This document shows positions 34,835 through 44,859 of a DNA stretch of 64,000 nt, piece by piece. Position 1 is the stretch's first letter. Each line of letters opens with the position of its first letter. The translations under genes and the position numbers were made by a program. The notes beneath the pieces are model-generated. The model was not told where the DNA came from. It was given only the letters and a program-made list of their open reading frames with translations, and did no database searches. Origin of the DNA: G020354785 sp964461435 (GTDB taxonomy: Bacteria > Bacteroidota > Bacteroidia > Bacteroidales > UBA10428); assembly GCA_964461435.1 (NCBI GenBank), contig CAYWUI010000004.1, positions 1 to 64,000 of the forward strand. The letters are read 5' to 3'.

Positions 34835-36079
34835 TTATGCTTCTACTATTTTAAACAGTTTATCTGATCTTCTTATAATCCGGTCAACCGGAATTGAGAA
34901 TCTTTCGCCCTGTGTTGTCTGCACTACATTTTTTAGATCAACTCTTATTTCTTTAACAAATTCCTGTATAACACCTGTTGTCGGCCCGGTAATAAGTATC
35001 TCATCACCTACACTCAGTGTATTTGCTTCACAGGTAAATTCCGCAACTTTAATTTTATCAAAATAATTTACTCCTTTCCCTATATATATTTTCTTTTTGG
35101 TAGCTTTTGATCCATATATGTCACTCCATTCCCCCAGTTTTTTCCCCATGTAATATCCGTCCCAGAATCCCCTGTTAAAAACCGTGGATAATCTTTTTGT
35201 CCATTTATCTGCTTTGTCTCTTGCAAATGTACCTGCCAGGTATGAGTTTATTGCCTCGTTATAACACTCAGTAACTGTTTTAACATATTCGGGGGGCCTA
35301 GCCCTTCCCTCTATTTTGAGTACACTGACTCCTGCTTCAAGGATTTTATCCAGGAAGTGTATAGTACACAGGTCTTTTGGTGACATGATATGCTCGTTCT
35401 CTATATCAAGCTCAAATCCCGTTTCTTTATCCCTGACTGTATACGTGCGCCGGCAGTCCTGCAGGCATTCACCCCTGTTAGCCGAATAGTTATGTTCATG
35501 AAGACTCAGGTAACATTTTCCTGAAATTGACATACACAGGGCTCCGTGGATAAACAGTTCAAGCTTAACATAGTCCCCCGATGGACCCAGAATTTTATCC
35601 TTTATTACATACTTCGCAATGTCAGATATTTGCTTTAAATCGAGTTCCCGTGCGAGGACTATTACATCAGCATACTTTGAAAAAAATTTAAAAGACTCAA
35701 TGTTACTGACATTTACCTGGGTAGATATATGGATGCTCATCCCCGTACTCCTCGCATAGTCAATAGCTGCCAGGTCAGATACAATTACGGCATGCACTCC
35801 TGCTTTCCTGGCCAGATTTATTATTTCTTTAATCCTCGGCAGTTCGGAATCATATAGTACGGTGTTTAGGGCAAGGTAAGCCTTGATATTGTATTTATCA
35901 CAAAGATCTGTAATCTTATCCAGGTCATCCTCAGTAAAATTATATGAAGATCTCGCGCGCATATTAAGTTTCCCCAGTCCGAAATATACCGAATTTGCTC
36001 CTCCCTGAATAGCGGCCATCAGCGAGTCAAAGGACCCCGCAGGAGCTGTCAAATCAATATCTTCTCTTTTAATCTTCAT
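34835..36079 (-). CDS. U32-family peptidase / tRNA hydroxylation protein (TrhP-like)
   Basis: 414 residues. Seen: the U32 start LTAPAGSFDSLMAAIQGGANSVYFGLGKLNMRA; the central signature ELFIHGALCMSISGKCYLS with ANRGECLQDCRR, the cysteines that bind an iron-sulfur cluster in this superfamily; and a C-terminal beta domain. Known: short U32 proteins of this type (YegQ/TrhP) act in prephenate-dependent 5-hydroxyuridine formation at tRNA position 34, while longer RlhA acts on 23S rRNA; the length favours TrhP. It lies 38 bp upstream of the outer-membrane gene. Confidence 0.86.
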   Translation of the reverse strand: MKIKREDIDLTAPAGSFDSLMAAIQGGANSVYFGLGKLNMRARSSYNFTEDDLDKITDLCDKYNIKAYLALNTVLYDSELPRIKEIINLARKAGVHAVIVSDLAAIDYARSTGMSIHISTQVNVSNIESFKFFSKYADVIVLARELDLKQISDIAKYVIKDKILGPSGDYVKLELFIHGALCMSISGKCYLSLHEHNYSANRGECLQDCRRTYTVRDKETGFELDIENEHIMSPKDLCTIHFLDKILEAGVSVLKIEGRARPPEYVKTVTECYNEAINSYLAGTFARDKADKWTKRLSTVFNRGFWDGYYMGKKLGEWSDIYGSKATKKKIYIGKGVNYFDKIKVAEFTCEANTLSVGDEILITGPTTGVIQEFVKEIRVDLKNVVQTTQGERFSIPVDRIIRRSDKLFKIVEA

Positions 36080-36190
36080 TATTCAGATAATAAAAATCCC
36101 CGACAATACTTTACAATCAGGCCGCAGTTGATTCAATCCCTGTATCCGTGATTTTTACAACATAATAATCCATACCGTTAAACGGATAAT

Positions 36191-36961
36191 CTAAAAGTCC
36201 ATTTCAGCATAAACCGGGCAATGGTCGGAGTGGTTCACCTTATTCAGTATGCCTGCACTTCTTAACCGGGCTCTTAATGATTCGGATATTAAAAGATAAT
36301 CAATGCGCCAGCCCAGATTCTTTGCCCTTGCATCAGCCCTGTAGCTCCACCATGAATATTGTTCAGGTTCTTTATTAAACTCCCTGAATGTATCAATAAA
36401 CCCGCTTTGAATAAAATTATCAAACCATTCTCTTTCTTCCGGCAAAAAGCCCGATGATTTTTTATGCTTTTCAGGACGGTTAATGTCTACAGGTTTATGA
36501 CAAATATTAAAATCCCCTGAAATAATAATATTTGGCTTTATTTTACTTAGGTTGCCTATATATGTTTGAAAGTCCCCGAGGAATCTCATTTTAAAATCCT
36601 GCCTTATTCCTCCCAGTGTACCGGAAGGAATATACACGCATATTAAGGTTATATCATTGTAGTCAGCTCTTATTAGTCTGCCTTCAATATCATATTCCCT
36701 TATATTCATTCCATACTGTACCGATTCGGGTTTATCCCTTGTAAAAAGCGCTGTGCCGCTATAACCTTTCCTTTCAGCAAAATGCCAGTAAGTATTATAC
36801 CCGTAATTTTCAAAAGTCGCTTTATCCACCTGCCCTGCCTGAATTTTTATTTCCTGTATACACAATATATCCGGTTTTTCTTCCTTTATCCAGCATGCAA
36901 AACCTTTGCCGGAGGCCGCCCGTATACCGTTTATGTTGTATGAAACAATACGCCTGATCAT
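36191..36961 (-). CDS. xth: Exodeoxyribonuclease III / AP endonuclease
   Basis: Base-excision repair nuclease of 256 residues that cleaves at abasic sites and has 3'-5' exonuclease activity. Seen: the EEP-superfamily motifs NINGIRAASGKGF and LCIQEIKI (metal Glu), ISGDFNICHKPVDI (catalytic Asp/Asn), LGWRIDYLLIS and the terminal NHSDHCPVYAEM with the catalytic His. The order and lengths match ExoIII. It starts 87 bp from the divergent rsgA gene. Confidence 0.96.
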   Translation of the reverse strand: MIRRIVSYNINGIRAASGKGFACWIKEEKPDILCIQEIKIQAGQVDKATFENYGYNTYWHFAERKGYSGTALFTRDKPESVQYGMNIREYDIEGRLIRADYNDITLICVYIPSGTLGGIRQDFKMRFLGDFQTYIGNLSKIKPNIIISGDFNICHKPVDINRPEKHKKSSGFLPEEREWFDNFIQSGFIDTFREFNKEPEQYSWWSYRADARAKNLGWRIDYLLISESLRARLRSAGILNKVNHSDHCPVYAEMDF

Positions 36962-37048
36962 AATTATTTTATTTAATTGATAAAAATAATAAATATATTA
37001 TTTAATTTGAGTATTAAATATTTGTATTGATCTATCATAAAATACCAA

Positions 37049-37975
37049 TTGGAAAAAGGTCTTGTAATAAAATCAACCGGGAGCTGGTATACTGTTAAAA
37101 ATGGCCATGATATTATAAAATGCAAGATTAAAGGTATATTCCGGATAAAAGATATCACCACCACAAATCCTGTTACAGTAGGAGACATAGTTAATTACCA
37201 GGTTTTAAGTGGCAATGATATAGGCATAATCACTGATATACAGGAAAGAAAAAATTACATTATCCGGAAGGCATCAAATCTGTCAAAGGAAGCACATCTG
37301 ATAGCATCCAATGTTGACCAGGCATTTTTAATGTTTACCCTTACTTCCCCCGAGACCCTGCTGGAATTTGTTGACAGATTTCTTGTTACTGCAGAAGCCT
37401 ATCACATATCGACGATATTAATAATTAATAAGATTGATTTATATGACGATATAACTCTTGAAAGGATGAATTCAGTCAAAGCGATCTACCGTAATGCAGG
37501 CTACCGGTGTTATGAAACATCAGTAACAGAGAAAATAAATATTGATATTATAAAAAACCTGATGAAAGATAAGATCAGTGTTATATCAGGAAATTCAGGA
37601 GTCGGCAAGTCAGCTCTTATCAATGCAATAGATAAAAATCTAAATTTAAAGGTTGAAGAAATATCATCATACCATAAAAAGGGCAAGCATACCACTACAT
37701 TTTCCGAGATGTATGAACTGAAAGGCGGGGGTTATATTATTGATACTCCGGGAATAAAAGGATTCGGACTGATCGATTTTGAGGAAAATGAAATCAGCCT
37801 TTTTTTCCCTGAAATATTTAAACTATCAAAGGATTGCCAGTATTATAATTGCAGTCATATTCATGAACCCGGATGTGCAGTTAAAAAAGCATTGGAAAAC
37901 GGTTTATTGAGCGCGTCAAGATATAAAAGTTATGTTAATATTATGGACAAGGATGCTGGCAAATACAGAATATAA
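37049..37975 (+). CDS. rsgA: Ribosome small-subunit GTPase RsgA, non-ATG start
   Basis: Circularly permuted GTPase that checks 30S subunit maturation. Seen: an OB domain (KGLVIKSTGSWYTVK), G4 NKIDLYDD before G1 GNSGVGKSALIN and G3 DTPGIKGFG, the permuted order that defines the family, then the zinc-binding CQYYNCSHIHEPGC. No ATG is available: an in-frame TGA lies at 37028, and the family-matching N-terminus begins at TTG 37049. Length 308 is normal. A rare TTG start may keep its level low, although that is only an inference. Confidence 0.93.
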   Translation: MEKGLVIKSTGSWYTVKNGHDIIKCKIKGIFRIKDITTTNPVTVGDIVNYQVLSGNDIGIITDIQERKNYIIRKASNLSKEAHLIASNVDQAFLMFTLTSPETLLEFVDRFLVTAEAYHISTILIINKIDLYDDITLERMNSVKAIYRNAGYRCYETSVTEKINIDIIKNLMKDKISVISGNSGVGKSALINAIDKNLNLKVEEISSYHKKGKHTTTFSEMYELKGGGYIIDTPGIKGFGLIDFEENEISLFFPEIFKLSKDCQYYNCSHIHEPGCAVKKALENGLLSASRYKSYVNIMDKDAGKYRI

Positions 37976-38094
37976 TAACAGAATAATAATTTTTCACCCT
38001 GTTAAAGAATTTATAAGTATTTTTATTTTTTATATTTATCTTAGTTTTTTCGCTTTTTAGTATATTTTCTGTTGCAGACTATTGGTTTAAGAAA

Positions 38095-40914
38095 ATGAAA
38101 AAACTATATATATCTCTTATAATTGTAACTGCCGGAGTTATTGCCCTTAACATATTGTTTTTTTACCAGTCTTATTTAAGGCAGATATCGTATCAACGGA
38201 ATATCCTCTTTCAGCAGGCTGAAAATGCGGGGAATGAAATAGAATCTGTTGTTGCTGCCTTTGAAAGCGACATAAACAAAATCCTGTTTTATGATGACAT
38301 TGCTGAAATTTTCGGCAGCAGTGATATAAAGGAAGGCGGGATGAGAAAGCTGAAAATGTTTTACACGACCTATAATCATCTTATTAAGAATATATATATA
38401 TACGACAAAAATAGAAATGTACTTAACCTGTTTAAAGACAGCAAAGAAAACTTTATAATTGACTATTATATTGCGCAGCGGCAGGCTGTGCTGGAAGAAA
38501 GAGATGTTGTCAAATTAAAAAATAACAATTACCAGTTTTACCTGCCGGTATTCAAAAAAAATAAGGTGTATGGGAATATAATTGTTGCAGTGGATTTTAC
38601 GAGATACATGAATTCCGTTCTTGATAAATATTATCTCGAAAATACAATGTGGCAATGGATTATAGACAGCTCGGGAAATGTATTATCCACGAATATCGGA
38701 TCTGAAGTTAAATTCACTGAAATCCGGGAAATAACGTCAAACCTGAAAAAAGACCTGAAAAATTTTATAAAACATGCTGCATATATTAATAATAAAAAAG
38801 AAACACTTATTTCAGTATATCATCCTGTCAATATTTTAAGGCAGAATTTTGGTATCGTTTTTTCATTAAAAAATAGTGTTATACATGATTATATATTAAA
38901 AAAGATGTTTTTATCGGCCGGATTGAGCCTGGTTATCCTGTTTTCATCATTATTTTTCCTTCTGCAAATAATTCACAGGAAATCAAAAACAGGACAGGAA
39001 ATTGCTTCAGAGATGAAAAGGCTTGAATTAATCATAGATAACCTGCCCATTGGATTATTAATACTTGACAGTGACAGAAAGGTCAAAACAGTTAATAAGA
39101 CAGCAAAGGAACTATTATTATTAAAGGAAGATGAAAATGTTATCGGCAAAGATGTTTCAGACAGATTCCTGTTATCAAAAAACTATTATTCCGATGAAGA
39201 TAATATTTCAGCATACGATTCAAACCAGTTTATACTATACCAGAAAGAAGGCAATGAAGTTGTTGTCTATAAAAAGGAAGTTCCTTTTCCGCTGGATGGC
39301 AAAATAGTTTTTCTTGAAGCATTCATAGATATAACATCAGTAGAGAAATCAAGGAAGTATGCTGTAGCTGCCAATACTGCCAAATCTGAATTTCTGGCCA
39401 GCATGAGCCACGAAATCAGAACCCCTATGAACGGCATTATTGGTATGACAGATGCCCTTGATCAGCAAAATCTTACTCCTTCGCAAAAGGAATATGTTGA
39501 AATTGTAAAAAAATCAGCTGATTTGTTGCTAAATATCATTGATGATATACTGGATTTTTCAAAGATCGAATCAGGTAAAATGCAGCTGGAAGAGATTCCC
39601 TTTAAACTAAGGGAAGAAATAAAACTGTCATTAGACTTGTTCCGCCCGATAATAAACGAGAAAAAGCTTAAACTGACAGTTGATATAAATCCCGACATCC
39701 CTGAAAACGTTATAGGCGATTCCTTCAGGTTGCGGCAGGTTTTATCAAATCTTATAAGCAATGCAGTGAAGTTTACACATGAAGGAGAAATTGCCGTTGG
39801 CGTAAAACTTGAAGAAGAGTATTCCGGGAATCTGACATTATTATTTTATGTTGAAGATACAGGTGTTGGCATACCTGAGAAGAAAATCGAAAGTATATTC
39901 AGTTCCTTTACGCAGGCAGATGATTCAACGTCAAGAAAATACGGAGGGACAGGTTTGGGAACAACCATTTCCAAACAGCTTGTTAATCTTATGCACGGAG
40001 AAATCTGGGTAGAAAGTCCGTCCAGTATCTCGGCCAGCAAAAAGTATCCCGGTTCAAAATTTACATTTACAATTGAAGTATTCTCAAATGAGAAACTGGA
40101 CAAAAATTTGAATTTTGATAATATCACTGATTTCAGTCAGGTTAACGCCCTGGTTCTCACAGGTAATATTGAAAGTAAAGTAAGGCTTGTCTATTTCTTT
40201 AAGCAAATCGGATTAATATTTGAAGCATTTAATTTTCACGTAGATAAACTAAAGGATCTGAATAATAAATTGAAAGAAAAAGGTAAGGATTTCAAACTAA
40301 TATTTATTATGGATGAACCTAATTACAAGGGATTTGAAATTGCCCATAAATTAAAGGAAACCTCAGTATCAAATTCATATATAATCTTTATAATAAGCTC
40401 AAATCATAAACCCGATAATTATATACAGGCAAAACGTGAAGGGATTGATTACTATTTAATACAGCCTTTTGAGCATGAAGATTTATCAGGCTATTTGCAT
40501 GACACTTTCCCAAACGTTAAAGTAATAACAGGGGAAGAGGCAAAAAAGATAAGAACTGATTTATCCATACTGGTAGCTGAAGACAATATTATTAATCAGA
40601 AAGTAGCGGAAACGATATTCAATAATCTCGGTATGAAAATTGATATTGCCAGTGACGGAAAGGAAACAGTTGAAAAATTCAGTAGCAAGCACTATGATAT
40701 CATATTTATGGACCTGGTTATGCCAAATAAAGATGGCATTCAGGCTACGGTTGATATCCGCGGAAAGGGCAGCCAGGTTCCTATAATAGCTATGACAGCC
40801 ACTGCCAGCAAGCAAACCCAGGCTCAGGCAATAGCATCAGGCATGAATGATTATATTATAAAGCCGGTTAAGCTTGAGACGGTGAGAAGTATTTTATTAA
40901 AATGGTTTGCATAG
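38095..40914 (+). CDS. Hybrid histidine kinase with degenerate and canonical receiver domains
   Basis: 939 residues. Seen: a membrane helix at about 3-24, a periplasmic sensor region of about 250 residues (Cache-like, not identified), a second helix at about 273-294, a PAS-like domain at about 305-415, HisKA with phosphoacceptor His439 in MSHEIRTPMNG, HATPase with VEDTGVGIPEKK and GGTGLGTTISKQL, then two receiver domains. The first (about 680-805) is a pseudo-receiver: where a canonical receiver has Asp four residues before the conserved Pro, it has Ile (IFIMDEPNYKG). The second has the canonical Asp873 in FMDLVMPNKDG. No response regulator with a DNA-binding domain is adjacent, so output probably passes to an HPt protein encoded elsewhere. 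Confidence 0.92.
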   Translation: MKKLYISLIIVTAGVIALNILFFYQSYLRQISYQRNILFQQAENAGNEIESVVAAFESDINKILFYDDIAEIFGSSDIKEGGMRKLKMFYTTYNHLIKNIYIYDKNRNVLNLFKDSKENFIIDYYIAQRQAVLEERDVVKLKNNNYQFYLPVFKKNKVYGNIIVAVDFTRYMNSVLDKYYLENTMWQWIIDSSGNVLSTNIGSEVKFTEIREITSNLKKDLKNFIKHAAYINNKKETLISVYHPVNILRQNFGIVFSLKNSVIHDYILKKMFLSAGLSLVILFSSLFFLLQIIHRKSKTGQEIASEMKRLELIIDNLPIGLLILDSDRKVKTVNKTAKELLLLKEDENVIGKDVSDRFLLSKNYYSDEDNISAYDSNQFILYQKEGNEVVVYKKEVPFPLDGKIVFLEAFIDITSVEKSRKYAVAANTAKSEFLASMSHEIRTPMNGIIGMTDALDQQNLTPSQKEYVEIVKKSADLLLNIIDDILDFSKIESGKMQLEEIPFKLREEIKLSLDLFRPIINEKKLKLTVDINPDIPENVIGDSFRLRQVLSNLISNAVKFTHEGEIAVGVKLEEEYSGNLTLLFYVEDTGVGIPEKKIESIFSSFTQADDSTSRKYGGTGLGTTISKQLVNLMHGEIWVESPSSISASKKYPGSKFTFTIEVFSNEKLDKNLNFDNITDFSQVNALVLTGNIESKVRLVYFFKQIGLIFEAFNFHVDKLKDLNNKLKEKGKDFKLIFIMDEPNYKGFEIAHKLKETSVSNSYIIFIISSNHKPDNYIQAKREGIDYYLIQPFEHEDLSGYLHDTFPNVKVITGEEAKKIRTDLSILVAEDNIINQKVAETIFNNLGMKIDIASDGKETVEKFSSKHYDIIFMDLVMPNKDGIQATVDIRGKGSQVPIIAMTATASKQTQAQAIASGMNDYIIKPVKLETVRSILLKWFA

Positions 40915-40917
40915 TCT

Positions 40918-43695
40918 TTAATGAGCTTCTAACCAGTTATCGCCGACCCCGGTATCTGTTATCAAAGGGACTTCCAGTTTAACAGCGTTCTCCATCTCAT
41001 ATTTTACCAGCTTTCTTATATCATCCAGCTCAGTCCTGTGCACATCAAATATCAGTTCATCATGAACCTGAAGAATCATTTTGGTTTTATACTTCCCTGC
41101 CAGCTTCTTATGTATATTCACCATTGCAAGTTTAATAATATCAGCTGCCGAGCCCTGGAGCGGGGTATTTATGGCGTTGCGTTCAGCCATTCCTCTTATA
41201 AAGGAATTCGCAGAATTAATATCTTTAAGATATCTTCTTCTTCCGAATATTGTTTCAGCATAGCCCTTATTCTTTGCCATATCTATTGATCTATCCATAT
41301 ATTCTTTTACCCTGCTATATGTATTAAAGTAATTATCAATCAATGTTTTAGCCTCTGCCCTGGAAATATTAAGCCTTTGCGATAAACCGAATGATGATAT
41401 CCCGTATATTATCCCGAAATTTGCAGTTTTTGCCTTCCTTCTCATTTCGCCTGTAACATTCTTGGGTGATACATTATAAATTTTAACTGCTGTAGCCGAA
41501 TGAATATCTTCATTATTCATAAAAGCTTCTATCATGTTCTCATCCTTGCTCAGGTGTGCCATCAGCCTAAGTTCAATCTGCGAATAATCCGCCGACAGAA
41601 GGACATGGTTTTTGTCTGAGGCCACGAATGATTTTCTTATCTCCCGCCCTCTTTCTTCTCTTACCGGAATATTCTGAAGATTTGGATTCTTTGAACTTAG
41701 CCTGCCCGTTGTAACCCAGGCTTGTTCGAAAGAAGTGTGTATTTTCCCTGTTTTATTATATATCAGCTTTGGCAGTGCTTCCACGTATGTTGAAAGTAAT
41801 TTTTTCAGTGCCCTGTATTCCAGTACCTTATCAACTATTTCATGTTTATCTTTTAACCTGACAAGAACTTCTTCGCTGGTTGAATATTGTTTTGATTTTG
41901 TTTTCTGCGTTCCCCCTGAAATATTCAGCTTTTCAAACAATATTTCTCCCAGCTGTTTCGGTGATGATATATTGAATTCTGTCCCTGCAAGCCTGAAAAT
42001 TTCCTTTTCCATATTAATAATCTGGCTTCTCAATTCAATTGCAAACTTGTTTAAATCTTCCGTATTTATCCTGAATCCGGAGTTTTCCATATCAGATAAT
42101 ACCCTAATCAATGGCATTTCTATTCTTTCAGACAGTTCGGTCATCCGGTTGGTTTTTAATTCATCTGCAAGTATTTTATATAGCTGCCATGTCAAATCCG
42201 CGTCTTCCCCTGCATATTCACTGATAGTATCTATGTCCACACTTCTCATACTCATCTGGTTTTTCCCTTTTTTGCCAATAAGTTCCTCAATAGACACAGG
42301 GTTATAGTTTAAATAGTTAGCCGCTAGATATTCAAGGTTATGTTTAAGATCGGGCTGAATTAAATAATGTGCAATCATAGTATCAAATAGCTCGCCGTTA
42401 ACTTCTATATCATAATTATTTAAGACCTGGATATCGTACTTGATATTCTGCCCTATTTTTTTTATCTGATCATTTGAAAACACATTTTTAAACTCAGTGG
42501 CTATAGCCCCGGCTTGTTTCTGATCAGCAGGAACAGGCACATAATATGCTTCATGTGCCTTGAATGAAAAGGACATTCCAACAAGTTCAGATTGATGCAC
42601 ATCCAGGCTTGTAGTTTCAGTATCAAAACTAAATTCCTTAAGCTTTGACAGCTTTTTTACCAGGTCTTCTCTTTTACTTTTTGTGTCGGTCAAATAGTAC
42701 TTATGTTTAACCGTTGTAATATTATCTTTATCAGCAGTTTTTTTAGGAGGCTCTTCAATTTCGTTGCTTTCAAATAAATTTTTCTGGACCGCCACAGAGT
42801 CATTGGCGAGCATTATATTCTCTATATTCAAAATTCTTGAGGCCAGGGTTCTGAATTCCAGTTCTTTAAAAACTTTCATCAGGGATTTTCTGTCAGGTTC
42901 CTTAATCCCGAGGTCATTTATTTTAATATCAACCGGAACATCAATGACGATTGTCACCAGTTGTTTTGACAGTGCAACCTGCTGCCTGTATTGTAAAATA
43001 TTATCCCTTTGTTTTCCTTTCAGTTCATCAATATGGTCATAAATTTCCTTCAGATCATTGTATTTTTCTATCAGGCTCTTGGCCGTTTTTTCTCCGATGC
43101 CGGGGACTCCCGGTATATTATCAGTGCTGTCACCCCATAGTGCCAGTACATCGGTAACATTCCCGGGATCCCTGACCCTGAAATTCTCTTTAACTTCGTC
43201 AACTCCTATTATTTCATTCTCACTTCCCGAACGTCCCGGTTTATAAATAAAAATATTTTCCGAAACCAACTGGGCATAATCTTTATCTGATGTCATCATA
43301 AATACCCTAAATCCATCTTTTTCAGCCTTTTTTGCAAGTGTCCCTATAACATCATCAGCCTCATATCCCTCTATTTCAATCACATTAATATTATATCCCC
43401 TGATTATCTCTTTGATATAGGGAACTGATAACTTTATTTCTTCCGGTGTTTTAAGTCTTGTTGCTTTATAGTCTTTGTACATCTTATGTCTGAAGGTAGG
43501 AGGAGGAGGATCAAAAACAACGGCAATATGTGAAGGCTTTTCCTTTCTTATAATTTCGTCGAGGGTACTTGTAAATCCAAAAATTGCCGAGGTATTCAAT
43601 CCTTTTGAATTTCTTATGGGCCGGCTTATAAAAGCGTAATAGGCACGAAAAATTAGTGCGTATGCATCAAATAAAAAGAGCTTTTTATCAGTCAT
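40918..43695 (-). CDS. polA: DNA polymerase I
   Basis: Repair and Okazaki-fragment processing polymerase of 925 residues. Seen: an N-terminal 5'-3' exonuclease (FDAYALIFRAYYAF, DKDYAQLV, GVPGIGEKTA), a middle 3'-5' exonuclease with the intact FDTETTSLD and EDADLTWQLY motifs, so proofreading is probably active, and a C-terminal polymerase with motif A SADYSQIELRLMAHLS, the finger helix RRKAKTANFGIIYGIS and motif C LQVHDELIFDVH. It converges on the hybrid kinase with a 3-bp gap. A TATATTTG -7 element lies upstream at 43728-43735 (leftward). Confidence 0.97.
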   Translation of the reverse strand: MTDKKLFLFDAYALIFRAYYAFISRPIRNSKGLNTSAIFGFTSTLDEIIRKEKPSHIAVVFDPPPPTFRHKMYKDYKATRLKTPEEIKLSVPYIKEIIRGYNINVIEIEGYEADDVIGTLAKKAEKDGFRVFMMTSDKDYAQLVSENIFIYKPGRSGSENEIIGVDEVKENFRVRDPGNVTDVLALWGDSTDNIPGVPGIGEKTAKSLIEKYNDLKEIYDHIDELKGKQRDNILQYRQQVALSKQLVTIVIDVPVDIKINDLGIKEPDRKSLMKVFKELEFRTLASRILNIENIMLANDSVAVQKNLFESNEIEEPPKKTADKDNITTVKHKYYLTDTKSKREDLVKKLSKLKEFSFDTETTSLDVHQSELVGMSFSFKAHEAYYVPVPADQKQAGAIATEFKNVFSNDQIKKIGQNIKYDIQVLNNYDIEVNGELFDTMIAHYLIQPDLKHNLEYLAANYLNYNPVSIEELIGKKGKNQMSMRSVDIDTISEYAGEDADLTWQLYKILADELKTNRMTELSERIEMPLIRVLSDMENSGFRINTEDLNKFAIELRSQIINMEKEIFRLAGTEFNISSPKQLGEILFEKLNISGGTQKTKSKQYSTSEEVLVRLKDKHEIVDKVLEYRALKKLLSTYVEALPKLIYNKTGKIHTSFEQAWVTTGRLSSKNPNLQNIPVREERGREIRKSFVASDKNHVLLSADYSQIELRLMAHLSKDENMIEAFMNNEDIHSATAVKIYNVSPKNVTGEMRRKAKTANFGIIYGISSFGLSQRLNISRAEAKTLIDNYFNTYSRVKEYMDRSIDMAKNKGYAETIFGRRRYLKDINSANSFIRGMAERNAINTPLQGSAADIIKLAMVNIHKKLAGKYKTKMILQVHDELIFDVHRTELDDIRKLVKYEMENAVKLEVPLITDTGVGDNWLEAH

Positions 43696-43727
43696 GACAG
43701 AGAATAATTTTAATTAACAGACATATA

Positions 43728-43735
43728 CAAATATA
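43728..43735 (-). promoter_or_regulatory. -7 element of the polA promoter
   Basis: Reading leftward, TATATTTG is a perfect TAnnTTTG, about 33 bp upstream of the polA ATG. The expected -33 TTTG at 20-nt spacing is absent (the nearest is at 15 nt), so it is a moderate call. Confidence 0.4.
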
Positions 43736-43831
43736 TGGCTAATTTGAATGCAAATAATTATTTCGCCGGCATATCCGCATTTTTAAAATATATTGTTAAA
43801 TTAAAATAAATATCGGCGGCATATGCTGCAT

Positions 43832-43865
43832 TTTGGTAAAACCTTGGTAATTATTATTAAATTTG
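43832..43865 (+). promoter_or_regulatory. Promoter of the long-chain polyprenyl synthase
   Basis: TTTG at 43832-43835, a 22-nt spacer, and a perfect TAAATTTG at 43858-43865. The predicted start (~43872) falls downstream of the in-frame TTG at 43870, which argues that translation begins at ATG 43885. Confidence 0.5.
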
Positions 43866-43884
43866 GATTTTGAAAAATATTTCT

Positions 43885-44859
43885 ATGCCTGATCTTTCTG
43901 CAATAAAGACAACAATAGCCCCCGAATTAAAATTGTTTGAAACAGAGTTCAAAAGTATAATGAGGAGCAGGATTCCCTTGCTGAACATTGTCACTAACTA
44001 TATAATTCGCAGAAAAGGCAAGCAAATTCGTCCCATGTTTGTCTTTCTTACTGCTAAATTATTGGGCAATGTAACCCCTGCGACTTATATAGCTGCAGCC
44101 CTTATTGAAATACTGCATACAGCTACTCTTATTCATGATGATGTCGTGGATGATACGCATGAAAGACGGGGATTTCTTTCCATTAATGCAATCTGGAAAT
44201 CAAAAATAGCTGTGCTTGTCGGTGATTATTTACTTTCAAGAGGCTTGCTGCTAGCTGTAAATAATAAGCAATATGAGCTTCTGGATATAGTATCCGGTGC
44301 TGTAAAAGAGATGAGTGAAGGGGAATTGCTGCAGATTCAAAAATCCAGGAAATTAAACTTAACCGAAGAACAGTATTATGAAATCATCAGGAAAAAAACT
44401 GCCGCATTGATTGCATCCTGTACGGCATGCGGCGCAAAATCCGTATCAGCGAGTGAAGAAACTGTTAACCGGATGTGGAAATTTGGAGAGAATATAGGGA
44501 TGGCATTTCAGATTAAAGATGATCTGCTTGACTACCATGACAGGAATATAATCGGAAAACCAACGGGTAATGACATAAAGGAAAAGAAGCTGACATTACC
44601 ATTGATTTATGGATTGTCAAATAATAACAAAGCAGATAACAATAGAATTTTAAGGCTTATAAGCAATAACCACAAGAATTCAAAAAAAATAAGAGAAGTA
44701 ATTGAATTTGTCAAGAGGAATGGAGGAATTGAATACTCACAAAATAAGATGTCAGAATACAGGAATAAGGCACTGGAAATAATTGCTGATTATCCCGATT
44801 CTGAAATAAAAAAGTCACTCATTGATCTTGTAAATTTTACTACTACAAGAACTGCCTGA
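43885..44859 (+). CDS. Long-chain polyprenyl diphosphate synthase (octaprenyl-type)
   Basis: Makes the isoprenoid tail of quinones. Seen: GKQIRPMFVFL, the first motif LIHDDVVDD and second FQIKDDLLDY, with Ala five residues before the first aspartate motif, a small residue that permits long chains in this family. 324 residues from ATG 43885; a TTG 15 bp upstream lies within the predicted transcript start, so it is less likely. Its last 17 bases overlap the convergent uvrC gene, leaving no room for a terminator. Confidence 0.9.
   Translation: MPDLSAIKTTIAPELKLFETEFKSIMRSRIPLLNIVTNYIIRRKGKQIRPMFVFLTAKLLGNVTPATYIAAALIEILHTATLIHDDVVDDTHERRGFLSINAIWKSKIAVLVGDYLLSRGLLLAVNNKQYELLDIVSGAVKEMSEGELLQIQKSRKLNLTEEQYYEIIRKKTAALIASCTACGAKSVSASEETVNRMWKFGENIGMAFQIKDDLLDYHDRNIIGKPTGNDIKEKKLTLPLIYGLSNNNKADNNRILRLISNNHKNSKKIREVIEFVKRNGGIEYSQNKMSEYRNKALEIIADYPDSEIKKSLIDLVNFTTTRTA

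Noticed and set aside
37028..37049. RsgA as N-terminally truncated because it lacks an ATG
   Set aside because: The TTG at 37049 gives the normal family N-terminus and full length of 308 residues, so a non-ATG start explains it.
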